Assembly: GCF_024363565.1 (NCBI RefSeq)
Contig: NZ_JAJEKE010000006.1
Location: forward strand, 1-64,000
DNA: 64,000 nucleotides
Source: Lutispora saccharofermentans
Lineage (GTDB): Bacteria; Bacillota; Clostridia; Lutisporales; Lutisporaceae
Direction: 5' to 3'
Position 1 is the stretch's first letter, and the number at the start of each line of letters is the position of its first letter. The notes under the pieces were generated by a model. The model was not told where the DNA came from. It saw only the letters and a program-made list of their open reading frames with translations, and did no database searches. Positions 44,151 through 53,359 of this stretch are shown here, in pieces. The translations under genes and the position numbers were made by a program.

Positions 44151-44348
44151 TCATTGCTTCACTGCTTCATTTAATTTCTCCAGTAATGACTCTACATTAA
44201 AACCGTGAACCATGGCTGCCTCTTCCAGAGTTTCCGCTTGTGCCGACGGTCAGCCTACACAGCCCATTCCGAAGCTCATAAGAATCTCAATGGCTTCCGG
44301 ATATTTTCTTACTATTTCTCCTATGGTCATATCTTTATTTATTGACAT
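44151..44348 (-). CDS. DUF1858 protein with in-frame TGA (candidate selenocysteine at residue 33)
   Basis: A 65-residue protein with the DUF1858 (hybrid-cluster-associated) pattern. Start is ATG 44348 after AGGAGG seven bases upstream. It reads MSINKDMTIGEIVRKYPEA to FGMGCVG, then TGA at 44250-44252, then PSAQAETLEEAAMVHGFN and ends KLNEAVKQ. In the family the motif is GMGCxGCP, so the TGA takes the place of the second Cys. Intact sequence on both sides and the selenium genes next to it favour selenocysteine. The short frame ending at TGA would be a truncated protein. Confidence 0.88.
44220..44230 (-). promoter_or_regulatory. Candidate SECIS hairpin of the DUF1858 gene
   Basis: Minus strand CTCT-GGA-AGAG begins 19 bases after the TGA, loop at about 23 bases. 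Stem is only four pairs and the loop lacks U, so this is weaker than the other two. Other folds are possible. Confidence 0.35.
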
Positions 44349-44459
44349 CCATACACCTCCTAAATTCTTTTCTATCTTATTATTCCTCATATCGCTTAAA
44401 TAAACCGGCCTTGAAGTATCATCAAACAAAATTGCCGGCATATGATTTAATTTCATACG

Positions 44460-46493
44460 TTATACCTTAAATTTTGAAACCATCTCCACAAGCTTATCGG
44501 CATGTTCTTTGGTATATCGCATCTGCTGTATAACATCAGCTGATCTTTCCATCACTTCACTTGATTTTTTAGCTATATTTGTTGTTCCTTCCGCTCCTTC
44601 ATTAGTTGCCAGGCTTACCTCGTCTATAGCTTTTACCATTCCTTGCACGGTTGACTTCAGCATAGAGAAGGAAGAGGTGAAATCTCCTACCAGTTCTTCG
44701 AAATATATAGCATCCTTGCTGTATTGTTCGCAGGTATTGACCAAGATTCCATAGTCCTTTATTGCCTTTTTATCTACAAAATCCAGAAGCTCATTGGAGC
44801 TGTCAACCAGTTTATCTACAGATTCCAATACGCCCTGAGTTACTTCTTGAATCTTCGTAACAGCATTCTTTGAGTCTTCTGCAAGCTTTCGTATCTCATC
44901 AGCTACAACAGCAAAGCCTCTGCCTGCCTCTCCTGCCCTGGCAGCCTCTATTGCTGCATTTAAGGCCAATAAATTGGTTTGAGAAGTAATCGATAATATA
45001 GAGTCCGACAAAATCCTTATCTCGTTTATTGTCTTTGATTCCTCAATAGCACTCCTTAGCTTATCATTTGTCTTAGAAAATACTTTATATGCGCTCTCCT
45101 TGGACTGCAATGCATCCTCCTTCAAGCCCAGGGCACGGCTGTTTATATCCTTTGCAGAAGATACACCGGCGCTGGCCTTTTCCCATATTCCATCCAAAAC
45201 CTGCTCTATTTCGTGAGAATTCGCATTCATCTCTTCCATTGCTGCTGCCGTTTCCTCCATCCCGGCAGATATTTCTTCGGTAGTTGCCGATACTTCTTCA
45301 ACACTCTCATTCCATTTTCTGATATTGCTCTCCGTATTGTTCACCGCATCAGTGATGTTTTCTGAGGTGTCTATAACACTGCTTATTATCCTTTGCTGAG
45401 CCTCTGCCATTTGATTTATAGCCGAAGCGATCTCTCCTATCTCATCATTTGTCTTTATATCTGCCCTAACGGTTAGATTTCCTTGAGAAATCGCACGAAT
45501 GTTGCTGAGCAGGGGAGGAATAGGTTTCAAGGTTGCTTTTGTGATCATGAATAATACCAAGCCTATTATGATCAAGCTTATTAAGCTTACGACAATATTT
45601 TGCTTGGTCGATTTATAAACCTCTGACATGACCTTGTTCTTTTCAACGGTAACTCCTATAGACCAGCCATTTGATTTGATCGGCGCATAAGCAATTATTT
45701 TTTTAGATGAATCCAGATCATAGGTTCCATACCCGCTCTCCCCGGCAATCATCCTCGATCCTATGGCACCTATATCGCCCTCAAGCTCAGGCAATACTTC
45801 GCTCAATACTTTTTCCTGATCCGGATGATATAGAACCATGCCTTCGTTGTCCAGCAAGAAGGTATATCCGTCATTTTCTATCTCATACTGTCCGATGATC
45901 GCCGGCAAGCTGTCTATTGCAAGATCCGCACCGATGGCGCCCAGCATTTCTCCCCCATCATAAACTGGTGCCGCTATGGTAATCACCATTTTGCCGGTGA
46001 TCGCATCTACATAAGCTCCGCTATATATCAACCCATTTTTTTCAACGACCCTTTTATACCATACCCTCTCCTTTAAAGAAAAATCATCCAGACCTACCCA
46101 TCCGTCCTGGGCTAATATAGTATCGGCCTTTTTGGGCCCCACATATATGGAAAGAATGTTGGAATCCAGTTCTTTTATTGCATTGAGCTCCTTAATAACT
46201 GCGTCGTAGCCTTCAAAGGCACTGAGAGTCTCCCTGTTGTCGGCTATCTTCATATACTCTTTAAAAATTCCGTTTTTTACAGCTTGCTCTAATATAATAC
46301 CGTTCTTGTAAAAAAATTTGTCTATTGATTCGGCTATGAGCTTTGAATCAGATATAATATTTTCAGCAACATAGCCTTCCAAGGTTTTCTGGTTGGTATT
46401 AAGATTGAAATAGCAAATAGCTGTAAAAATTAATAGCACCATAAGTAAACTGCTAAATAGTATCTTCCCGACTATACTTTTTTTTGCCTGCAT
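44460..46493 (-). CDS. Methyl-accepting chemotaxis protein with double-Cache sensor
   Basis: A 677-residue transducer. Residues 1-30 and 275-300 are membrane segments bracketing a Cache sensor ([39 protein letters not shown]). A HAMP domain follows at about 305-360 ([19 protein letters not shown]), then the signalling coiled coil with the hairpin tip [20 protein letters not shown] and [13 protein letters not shown]. The ligand is unknown. It is a single gene with no che genes nearby. Confidence 0.95.
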   Translation of the reverse strand: MQAKKSIVGKILFSSLLMVLLIFTAICYFNLNTNQKTLEGYVAENIISDSKLIAESIDKFFYKNGIILEQAVKNGIFKEYMKIADNRETLSAFEGYDAVIKELNAIKELDSNILSIYVGPKKADTILAQDGWVGLDDFSLKERVWYKRVVEKNGLIYSGAYVDAITGKMVITIAAPVYDGGEMLGAIGADLAIDSLPAIIGQYEIENDGYTFLLDNEGMVLYHPDQEKVLSEVLPELEGDIGAIGSRMIAGESGYGTYDLDSSKKIIAYAPIKSNGWSIGVTVEKNKVMSEVYKSTKQNIVVSLISLIIIGLVLFMITKATLKPIPPLLSNIRAISQGNLTVRADIKTNDEIGEIASAINQMAEAQQRIISSVIDTSENITDAVNNTESNIRKWNESVEEVSATTEEISAGMEETAAAMEEMNANSHEIEQVLDGIWEKASAGVSSAKDINSRALGLKEDALQSKESAYKVFSKTNDKLRSAIEESKTINEIRILSDSILSITSQTNLLALNAAIEAARAGEAGRGFAVVADEIRKLAEDSKNAVTKIQEVTQGVLESVDKLVDSSNELLDFVDKKAIKDYGILVNTCEQYSKDAIYFEELVGDFTSSFSMLKSTVQGMVKAIDEVSLATNEGAEGTTNIAKKSSEVMERSADVIQQMRYTKEHADKLVEMVSKFKV

Positions 46494-46826
46494 TTTATTA
46501 CCTCGCTCTCATAAATAATTTTACAGGTCATGTTTAATAGCAATAACTTAGTGGCAAAACTATATATCCGTGTTAATTCTATTTTATCTATTATTCAGAA
46601 TTTTTCAAATACTCCCCGCATATTTTGCATAAATATGTGAGATGTTGTAGTATTTTGGTGCAATTGATAATTTTGCACAAGCATAATTTAATATGGATTG
46701 TGGCAATTGATAATAGTTATTGTATATGTTATTATCAAATTAGTGGCCTTTAGCCATCGAATAAAGCTAAAATACTTGGATGACTTTAGCGTTGATAAAA
46801 TTTTTGATTATATAAGGAGGAGTAAC
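46494..46826 (+). promoter_or_regulatory. Upstream region of the flavodiiron gene with repeated CAATTGATAAT
   Basis: The 333-bp gap has no gene. It contains CAATTGATAAT at 46661-46671 and again at 46704-46714 (43 bases apart), and the inverted form ATTATCAA at 46731-46738. These look like repeated operator half-sites for an unknown regulator, possibly of the oxidative-stress type. Nothing else was recognised in it. Confidence 0.4.
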
Positions 46827-48017
46827 ATGGGATTTAAAATTACAGAAAAAGTAACATGGGTCGGTAAAACGGATTGGGGATTAAGGACTTTTCACGGAGG
46901 AGAATACTCCACTCATAGGGGCTCATCCTACAATGCCTATTTGGTGCGTGACAAAAAAACAGTGCTGATCGACACCGTATGGCAGCCCTTTGCTAAAGAA
47001 TTTATCGATGAGCTGAAAAAAGAAATCGATTTGAATGAAATAGACTACATAGTTGCCAATCACGGAGAGATCGATCACAGCGGTGCTTTGCCGGAGCTGA
47101 TGAAGCTGATTCCAAACACACCGATCTACTGCACTGCAAATGGAGTGAAATCCTTAAAGGGACATTATCATCAAGACTGGAATTTTGTAACCGTAAAAAC
47201 AGGCGATGTGCTGGACATAGGAGAGAGCAAATTGACCTTCATAGAAGCAAGGATGCTTCACTGGCCTGATACCATGTTTACCTACATGTCCGGCGAGAAT
47301 ATCCTATTCAGCAATGATGGTTTCGGACAGCATTTAGCCGCTGAACCAATGTTTAATGATTTGGTGGACCAGGCAGAATTATTCCAGGAAACCATGAAAT
47401 ATTATGCAAATATCTTGACGCCCTTCAGCACCTTTGTGGCAAAGAAAGTTGAAGAAGTTTTGAGCTTAAATCTTCCTTTGGATATGATATGTCCAAGTCA
47501 TGGTATAATATGGAGAAAAGATCCGGCACAGATAGTAAAAAAATATCTTGAATGGGCAAATAATTATCAGGAGAATCAAATCACCATCATATATGACAGC
47601 ATGTGGCACGGAACCAGAAGAATGGCTGAATATATATTGGAGGGCATAAAAGAAGCAGATAAGGATGTCACCGTTAAAATATATAATGCAGATCATACCG
47701 ACAAAAACGACATATTGACAGAGGTATTCAAATCCAAAGCCGTATTGGTGGGCTCTCCTACCATAAACAAGGGACTATCCTATGCCGTCATGGGATTATT
47801 GGAGATGATGCGGGGCTTGTCGTTTAAGAATAAAAAGGGTGCAGGCTTTGGAGCCTATGGCTGGAGCGGAGAATCCGCTAAAATCATCAGTGATGAACTG
47901 GCCAGAGCGGGCTTTACAGTGGTAAGCGAACCTATCAAGGAATTGTGGAACCCTGATGAAGAAGCACTAAACAGATGCAAAGAATTCGGAAAGAATTTTG
48001 TTGAAAAGATAAAGTAA
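46827..48017 (+). CDS. fprA: Flavodiiron protein (A-type flavoprotein, FprA)
   Basis: A 396-residue oxygen- or NO-reducing enzyme. The metallo-beta-lactamase domain contains the iron ligands HGEIDHSGALPELM (H-x-E-x-D-H), ARMLHWPDTMF, LFSNDGFGQH and CPSHGIIWRKD. The C-terminal flavodoxin domain has IIYDSMWHGTRRMAEYILEG (FMN phosphate loop) and SPTINKGLSYAV. Start is ATG 46827 after AGGAGG. It protects anaerobes by reducing O2 to water; the direct electron donor is usually rubredoxin, which is not in this window. Confidence 0.96.
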   Translation: MGFKITEKVTWVGKTDWGLRTFHGGEYSTHRGSSYNAYLVRDKKTVLIDTVWQPFAKEFIDELKKEIDLNEIDYIVANHGEIDHSGALPELMKLIPNTPIYCTANGVKSLKGHYHQDWNFVTVKTGDVLDIGESKLTFIEARMLHWPDTMFTYMSGENILFSNDGFGQHLAAEPMFNDLVDQAELFQETMKYYANILTPFSTFVAKKVEEVLSLNLPLDMICPSHGIIWRKDPAQIVKKYLEWANNYQENQITIIYDSMWHGTRRMAEYILEGIKEADKDVTVKIYNADHTDKNDILTEVFKSKAVLVGSPTINKGLSYAVMGLLEMMRGLSFKNKKGAGFGAYGWSGESAKIISDELARAGFTVVSEPIKELWNPDEEALNRCKEFGKNFVEKIK

Positions 48018-48062
48018 GCAAAAAGAATAAGCAGCGATGACTGCTTATTCTTTTGCTTTTTT
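48017..48062. terminator. Bidirectional terminator between fprA and the PNPOx-like gene
   Basis: A 13-pair stem AAAGAATAAGCAG / CTGCTTATTCTTT with TTGCTTTTTT downstream on the plus strand. The minus side is used by the converging gene. Confidence 0.88.
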
Positions 48063-48515
48063 CCCCGTAATATGTTCAATGTCTATCCTTACTACTTTTA
48101 TCTTGTTAAAATCATTTGATATGTACTTTTTGCCGCTTTCCGTATAATCAGGCGCATATTTCTCGATCAGCGCAAAAAGAGCGGCCTTCTTTTCATTGTC
48201 GTCCGTTACTATATTAGCCCTGCCGAATACTATGACGCTCTCGTACTTTGTGCTGAACTTTTCCGGTATCACCTTAGCATCACCGACTACGCAAAAGGAA
48301 ACCTTGCTGTTTTTCTCTATATTGTCAAGCTTGTGGCCTTCCGTCGCGCAGTGGAAGTAAAGAGCATCATCCTTGCATGCATAGTTCAAAGGCACTCCAT
48401 AAGGATAGCCGTCACTGCCTATAGTTGATAAAGTGCCGTACTCGCATTTATGTAATAATTCTATAGCTGCTTCATGAGTAATAGCCTTATTGTCTCTTCT
48501 CATCTCTCTGAACAT
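48045..48515 (-). CDS. Pyridoxamine 5'-phosphate oxidase-family flavin protein
   Basis: A 156-residue split-barrel FMN-binding protein (PNPOx-like, Nim group). It has MRRDNKAITHEAAIELLHK, EYGTLSTIGSDGYPYGVPL and ALYFHCATEGHKLDNIEKN. The start is ATG 48515 after GGGGG; the frame is open to 48596. Members reduce flavins, nitro groups or heme, but the substrate here is unknown. Confidence 0.87.
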   Translation of the reverse strand: MFREMRRDNKAITHEAAIELLHKCEYGTLSTIGSDGYPYGVPLNYACKDDALYFHCATEGHKLDNIEKNSKVSFCVVGDAKVIPEKFSTKYESVIVFGRANIVTDDNEKKAALFALIEKYAPDYTESGKKYISNDFNKIKVVRIDIEHITGKKAKE

Positions 48516-48611
48516 GATAAATCCCCCTTTTTTAATATTGACCTCCGGATGAAACTTACAACCCATCGGATTGAATATATATTTGAAATATAACATATGT
48601 AAAATTCTACA

Positions 48612-49961
48612 TCAATCAGTAATTTGACCTGTACATTTTGTTTGAGCAATATGAATCAAAGATTCCTTCTTGTTTAATCCGGGTTCTTCAATAACACAGT
48701 TCAAAAGCTCATTTAGGATTTCGCCCATCTGCACCCCCGGCTTAAACCCTATATGCTTTAGATCATCACCGTTGATTGCCAGATCCTCAATATTTACAGG
48801 CTCATTTTTAATGATTATATCCCTCACCGTGCTTTCCATCTCTGCTGCTGCAGCTATAAGCTTCTGCTTTTTTTTACACATCGCATCGGCTTTTTGGAGG
48901 CTTAATAAATCGAATATATTTTCTTTTCCTATCTCGCCTATCAATCTCTTCAGCTTGCTTCTTTCATTGCTTCTATAATGTCGCATGTGGTAGTCCACCA
49001 ATAATGCAACCTGCTTTATTATTTTGTTGGAGCACCTCAAACGTTTAAGCGCCTTGACAGCAATTTCTGCCCCCTTTTCATTGTGCCCGTAGAAATGCCC
49101 TATCCCTTCATCGTCCAATGTATAGGAGTACGGCTTTCCTGCGTCATGGAAAAGCGCCGCCAGGCGGATGTGAAGAGTATCAGGGGTTTGCTCCAGAACA
49201 CACAGGGTATGCTCAAATACATCTTTATCATGGTGAGGGTTGTTTTGTTCAAACCCTACAGTAGCCAGTATTTCAGGCAGCACAAATTTAATCAGCCCTG
49301 CTTCCAGCATAGTTTTTATCCCATAAGACGGATTGGGTCCTATAAGAATTTTGAAAAGCTCTTCTCTCACCCTTTCGGCGCTTATCATGCCGATCATCCC
49401 TGCAAGCTGCTCTACTGCTGTAAGCGTAAGCTTATCGATGCTGAAGCCAAGGTTTGCCGCAAATCTTACAGCCCTGATCATTCTTAAGCCATCTTCCCGG
49501 AATCTGTCTTCAGGATTGCCCACAGTGCGTATCAGTCCCTGACCGATGTCCTTGATCCCTCCGAATGGGTCTATCAGGCCTTCGCCCTGGTTCCAGGCTA
49601 TAGAGTTGATAGTAAAGTCTCTTCTGCTCAAATCTTCTTCTATGGACTTCTCAAAGCGGACCCAATCCGGGTGCCTGCCGTCACTATAGGCACCTTCGCT
49701 TCTAAAGGTCGTGACTTCAGCCTTTCCCTCTTGGTATATCACCGTCACAGTGCCGTATCTCTCACCGGTAGCGACAACTCTTTTATCATAAAACGCTTTC
49801 AAAACTTCGTCAGGCATGGCTGAAGTAGTGATGTCCCAGTCCTTCGGAGATCTTCCCATCAATATATCTCTGATGCATCCGCCTACAAGATAAGCCTCAT
49901 ACCCGTTGTCAGATAATCTTTGCAATATATTTTCTACAAAGCCGGGGATATCAATTATCAT
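48612..49961 (-). CDS. CCA tRNA nucleotidyltransferase
   Basis: Adds or repairs the CCA end of tRNA. The 449-residue class II enzyme has AYLVGGCIRDILMGRSPKD, WDITTSAMPDEVLKAF, FTINSIAWNQGEGLIDPFGG and RFREDGLRMIRAVRFAANLG. A C-terminal HD domain has IRLAALFHDAGKPYSYTLDD and VDYHMRHYRSNERSKLKR. No truncation. The subtype (CCA-adding, A-adding or CC-adding) cannot be read from sequence alone. Confidence 0.95.
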   Translation of the reverse strand: MIIDIPGFVENILQRLSDNGYEAYLVGGCIRDILMGRSPKDWDITTSAMPDEVLKAFYDKRVVATGERYGTVTVIYQEGKAEVTTFRSEGAYSDGRHPDWVRFEKSIEEDLSRRDFTINSIAWNQGEGLIDPFGGIKDIGQGLIRTVGNPEDRFREDGLRMIRAVRFAANLGFSIDKLTLTAVEQLAGMIGMISAERVREELFKILIGPNPSYGIKTMLEAGLIKFVLPEILATVGFEQNNPHHDKDVFEHTLCVLEQTPDTLHIRLAALFHDAGKPYSYTLDDEGIGHFYGHNEKGAEIAVKALKRLRCSNKIIKQVALLVDYHMRHYRSNERSKLKRLIGEIGKENIFDLLSLQKADAMCKKKQKLIAAAAEMESTVRDIIIKNEPVNIEDLAINGDDLKHIGFKPGVQMGEILNELLNCVIEEPGLNKKESLIHIAQTKCTGQITD

Positions 49962-50052
49962 GGATTCATCTCCTCAATCGAATGATTTCAGCAGCGGCAT
50001 AATTTGACATAATATGCGTTTTCCCGGGAAATATGTATGAATGTCGCATAGT

Positions 50053-50082
50053 AAAAAGCAGCAGGCTTAAAGCCTGGCTGCC
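50053..50082 (-). terminator. Terminator after the ABC-F gene
   Basis: Minus strand GCAGCCAGGC-TTTAA-GCCTGCTGC followed by TTTTTAC. It ends the ABC-F transcript before the CCA transferase. Confidence 0.88.
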
Positions 50083-50141
50083 CGGAAATAGTCCTTTTCT
50101 TGTAAATATTGTACCATATTTGCCTAATTATTCAAGGGTCG

Positions 50142-51893
50142 TTAATTCCTTAACTTGATCATATCCTTATATTTATTTAGCTGTCTCGCTGTCTCAATAT
50201 ACTTGTTATTTAACTTATTTTTTTCCTCCTCATCCAAACCTCCATCCAATCTGCCCCCCATATAAGCCAGCTCGCATTCCAAAAGGTTGATGGTTTCCTT
50301 GATCTTCGCATAATTTACAGGGCTTTCATCTATTGCTTTTTCCTCTCTGGACTTTTCCAGATAATGCTCATAATCGCCCTCATATATCTTTAATTTTCGA
50401 TTTTCTATTTTGATTATTTTGTTTGAAATTTTGCTTATAAAATACCTGTCGTGCGACACCAGCAAAATACTTCCGCAATAATCCTCCAGCACTTCTTCTA
50501 TTTTTTCCCTGGATTCGATATCCATGTAATTGGTTGGTTCGTCCAATATCAGCAGGCTGGCTCCTGAGATGATCAGCTTTGCAAATGCAACCCTGCACTT
50601 CTCTCCCATGCTCAAAATTCCTGCTTTCTTAAACACTTCATCGCCTTTAAACAAGAGACATGCCAGCAGGAGCCTTGCTTCGGCTTCGCTTGCACCTTCC
50701 ATAATTATATTTTCCAGTACGGTTTTGTCATAATCCAGGCCATTAAGCTCTTGTGCAAAGTAGCCAATTTTTGTTGAAGGGCTCACGACCACCGATCCTT
50801 CATATTCATGGTCATCATCATTAATTATTTTCAATAAGGTTGTCTTGCCTGCTCCATTTTCCCCTATAAGAGCTATTTTATCCATTCGCGTCACATTGAA
50901 GGAGGCCGAATCCAAAATATTTTTATCGCCGAAGGATTTGCTCAGGTTTCTAACTTGTATCAAATAAGGCGGCAGTTTCTTATTTACTATGTTCTTATTA
51001 ATGATATCAAAGGCGGGGGTTGCAACTTTTTTTGGTTTTTCAACCTTCTCTTGCTCTACCCTTTCCAATTCCTTTTCTTTTGCCTTCAGAACATTCATAT
51101 GCTTTTTGGCCTTGGCCCGATAAAAGTCACTTTGCCCTGCTGCTTTATGTGCCCTCTCAAACCATTGCCGCCTTTCGCCTATTGCCCTTCTCAGATGCTC
51201 CATCTTTACTTGCTGTTTTTCATACTCCTTCTCTACATTTTTCAACTCGATATCCTTTTGATTTTTATATGAAGTGTAGTTGCCTTCATAAGCCTTGATG
51301 CCTCCTGAGGTCATCTCCCATATTTTATTTGCCGCTTTATCAAGAAAATACCTGTCATGTGATATGATGAGCATAGGCTTTTCGATATTATTAAGCATCT
51401 CCTCTATCCACCGGAGGCCTTCCATATCAAGATAGTTGGTAGGCTCATCAAGAACAAGCAGATCATAATCTGCCAGCATTGCCTTGCAGAGCACCACTTT
51501 TGTCTTCTCGCCCCCACTTAGCTCTGAGATATCTTGGCCCCACAGATCTTCTTTTATGCCCGAGGCGTTCAAAGCCTTATTTATTATATATTCGGCACCC
51601 ATATGCTTATTCGATTCCGTCAGTATTTTGGAAAGCTCTTTAAATGCTGTCGCCCCTGATTCAAATACAGGATGCTGGTCGATATAAAAAACCTTCATGT
51701 TTGTAGGAGAGCAGGTGATCCTGCCCGAATCAGGGGTATCATTGCGGGATAGTATTTTAGCCAGAGTGGTTTTACCGATGCCATTTGCACCGATAAGCCC
51801 AATTTTATCGTTTTGGCTGATGCGTCCGGATACATTTATCAATATTTCCCTTTCTCCAAAGGATTTGCTTATGTTTTCAAAATTCAGATTCAA
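50142..51893 (-). CDS. ABC-F family ATPase (ribosome-protection-like)
   Basis: A 584-residue protein with two ABC domains and no membrane part. The first Walker A is GANGIGKTTLAKIL and signature LSGGEKTKVVLCKAM; the second Walker A is GENGAGKTTLLKII and signature LSMGEKCRVAFAKL. Each half ends in DEPTNYLDME or DEPTNYMDIE. The linker between them (about 210-300) is charged and helical. Start is TTG 51893 after GGGAG eight bases upstream; the frame open to 51950 has no site. A leader with attenuator precedes it, typical of antibiotic-resistance ABC-F genes. Its antibiotic range cannot be told. Confidence 0.93.
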   Translation of the reverse strand: MNLNFENISKSFGEREILINVSGRISQNDKIGLIGANGIGKTTLAKILSRNDTPDSGRITCSPTNMKVFYIDQHPVFESGATAFKELSKILTESNKHMGAEYIINKALNASGIKEDLWGQDISELSGGEKTKVVLCKAMLADYDLLVLDEPTNYLDMEGLRWIEEMLNNIEKPMLIISHDRYFLDKAANKIWEMTSGGIKAYEGNYTSYKNQKDIELKNVEKEYEKQQVKMEHLRRAIGERRQWFERAHKAAGQSDFYRAKAKKHMNVLKAKEKELERVEQEKVEKPKKVATPAFDIINKNIVNKKLPPYLIQVRNLSKSFGDKNILDSASFNVTRMDKIALIGENGAGKTTLLKIINDDDHEYEGSVVVSPSTKIGYFAQELNGLDYDKTVLENIIMEGASEAEARLLLACLLFKGDEVFKKAGILSMGEKCRVAFAKLIISGASLLILDEPTNYMDIESREKIEEVLEDYCGSILLVSHDRYFISKISNKIIKIENRKLKIYEGDYEHYLEKSREEKAIDESPVNYAKIKETINLLECELAYMGGRLDGGLDEEEKNKLNNKYIETARQLNKYKDMIKLRN

Positions 51894-51929
51894 AATATCA
51901 TCTCCCTTAATGTTTGTAGAGAGAGGATG

Positions 51930-52145
51930 GAAAAACAAAAACTGCAGCAAAACACTTAGTGCTCGGCTGCAGCATTAAACTTGCAAAATGCAATTATACA
52001 AACAACAGTAACTTCAGTATATGATAAGTGTTTTAACCATCATCTCTCAACGATGCCTGTGAAAGCGCACAATTCATCTGCGGGCATCGGTTCAAGAAAT
52101 ATTCGATTAATAATAGTTAAAACACGTTCCTCATTTCACACCTCA
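51930..52145 (-). promoter_or_regulatory. Attenuator leader of the ABC-F gene
   Basis: The 319-bp gap upstream of the ABC-F gene has a terminator hairpin (CTGCAG...CTGCAG, inner CACTTAGTG) followed by TTTTTGTTTTT on the minus strand (51930-51972). Upstream, GTTTTAAC-type arms pair over ten bases (52116-52125 with 52028-52037), and CGATGCC/GGCATCG pair (52051-52057 with 52083-52089). The first arm lies inside a tiny leader ORF. Ribosome position on that ORF could switch the pairing. Confidence 0.75.
52117..52134 (-). CDS. Five-codon leader peptide MRNVF
   Basis: A tiny ORF, ATG to TAA, with GAGG exactly six bases before the ATG. Its last codons (GTG TTT TAA) form the 5' arm of the ten-pair stem of the leader. 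It is far too short for automatic gene finding. Such peptides cause drug-dependent ribosome stalling in erm and ABC-F leaders; the role here is inferred from the layout. Confidence 0.5.
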   Translation of the reverse strand: MRNVF

Positions 52146-52212
52146 AAAATTCTAGTTATTTGCTATTAATTTTAGCATCATACTCAATATTATTCAATGT
52201 TTTAAAAGTTTA

Positions 52213-53172
52213 TTACGGCAAAAACTTTTCATTCTTGATCAAATCGCCCTGATAGCTCTTTACCTTATCAGTCAGCTTAAAACCATCTTTTTTTATAGCT
52301 TCATAGTATGCCTTCAGCACCTGAGCCAGATTGCTGTCCTGTGCAACGGCCTTTTCATATGCAGCCTTAGCATCAGCATTCATCTTTTTATTTTCATAGG
52401 CAAAAAGCGGAGTGTTATTTAAGCCGTATGCCGCAAAGGTCACATATTTTTTATATAAGTCTTTCACTTCTTCGTACTTTGCCGAATCCTTATGCTGTGA
52501 CAAAAACTTCTCTTGTTTGAAGGCTCTGTCAAACAATTCATCCCAGCTTATTACCAATGCTGCATCCTTTGCAGGCACCTTGTCAGACTCTGCTGTCATA
52601 AGGGTTATATAGTCCTTGATATCGACAGCTGCATAGGAAGAATATTTTTCATAGAAGCTGTAATCAATGATCGGGAAAAACATGCCTTCCGCTGTCTCTA
52701 TCTTATAGCCTAGTTTTATGGTCTCTTCGAGGACCTTTTTTACCTCTTCGTCCTTAACATCAGCCGCATCAATGCTTGACAAGTCATATTCAGGCTTGTA
52801 CAGTTCTTCAAGGGTGCTTTGAATATTACCGGTAGTATAGTATTTATCTTCCAGATTAGGCAGATAATCCTTTTGTATTCCTTCCAGCTTGATTATTAGC
52901 TTAGAAGCATTCTCCGGCGATAAAGCGCTGATATTCTTATCTGCGAAGGAAATATATTCGGAAATATTGTTTTCTTTAGCAATAATGGTTTCATATTCCT
53001 TCATGATGCTCTCTTGCCTGGCTTCGTCAAAGCCAGAACCATTTTGGCTTTTATCCGGTTCAGTGATATTTGTACCTCCCGGTGCCGCCGGTTTATCAAC
53101 ATTAGCGCAGCCTGTATTGATTGATACGCTCATAGCCAATACTGCTGCTATCAATAGCTTTTTATTTATCAC
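52213..53172 (-). CDS. Helical lipoprotein of unknown family
   Basis: A 319-residue exported lipoprotein with the N-terminal signal MINKKLLIAAVLAMSVSINTGC and lipobox Cys22. A low-complexity linker follows (AAPGGTNITEPDKSQNGS), then a mostly helical region rich in Lys and Glu with Tyr (EYISFADKNISALSPENASK). I suspect the DUF3829-type group but cannot confirm. It is transcribed divergently from an LCP gene; the role may be in the cell envelope. Confidence 0.72.
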   Translation of the reverse strand: MINKKLLIAAVLAMSVSINTGCANVDKPAAPGGTNITEPDKSQNGSGFDEARQESIMKEYETIIAKENNISEYISFADKNISALSPENASKLIIKLEGIQKDYLPNLEDKYYTTGNIQSTLEELYKPEYDLSSIDAADVKDEEVKKVLEETIKLGYKIETAEGMFFPIIDYSFYEKYSSYAAVDIKDYITLMTAESDKVPAKDAALVISWDELFDRAFKQEKFLSQHKDSAKYEEVKDLYKKYVTFAAYGLNNTPLFAYENKKMNADAKAAYEKAVAQDSNLAQVLKAYYEAIKKDGFKLTDKVKSYQGDLIKNEKFLP

Positions 53173-53359
53173 GAAAAATCCTCCTTTAATGTAAAATCAA
53201 CAGATTTAATATCTTAGACGCAAAAACATCAACATTTTCTTTGCAAAAACACATGAATTTTTTGGCATTGCCGTTTATGAAAAGAAATATCTTTTCTGCA
53301 AATAATATATTTAAGCATTTTATTCGATAGTTAATCTCTGAAAGGTGGCAAATATAAAA

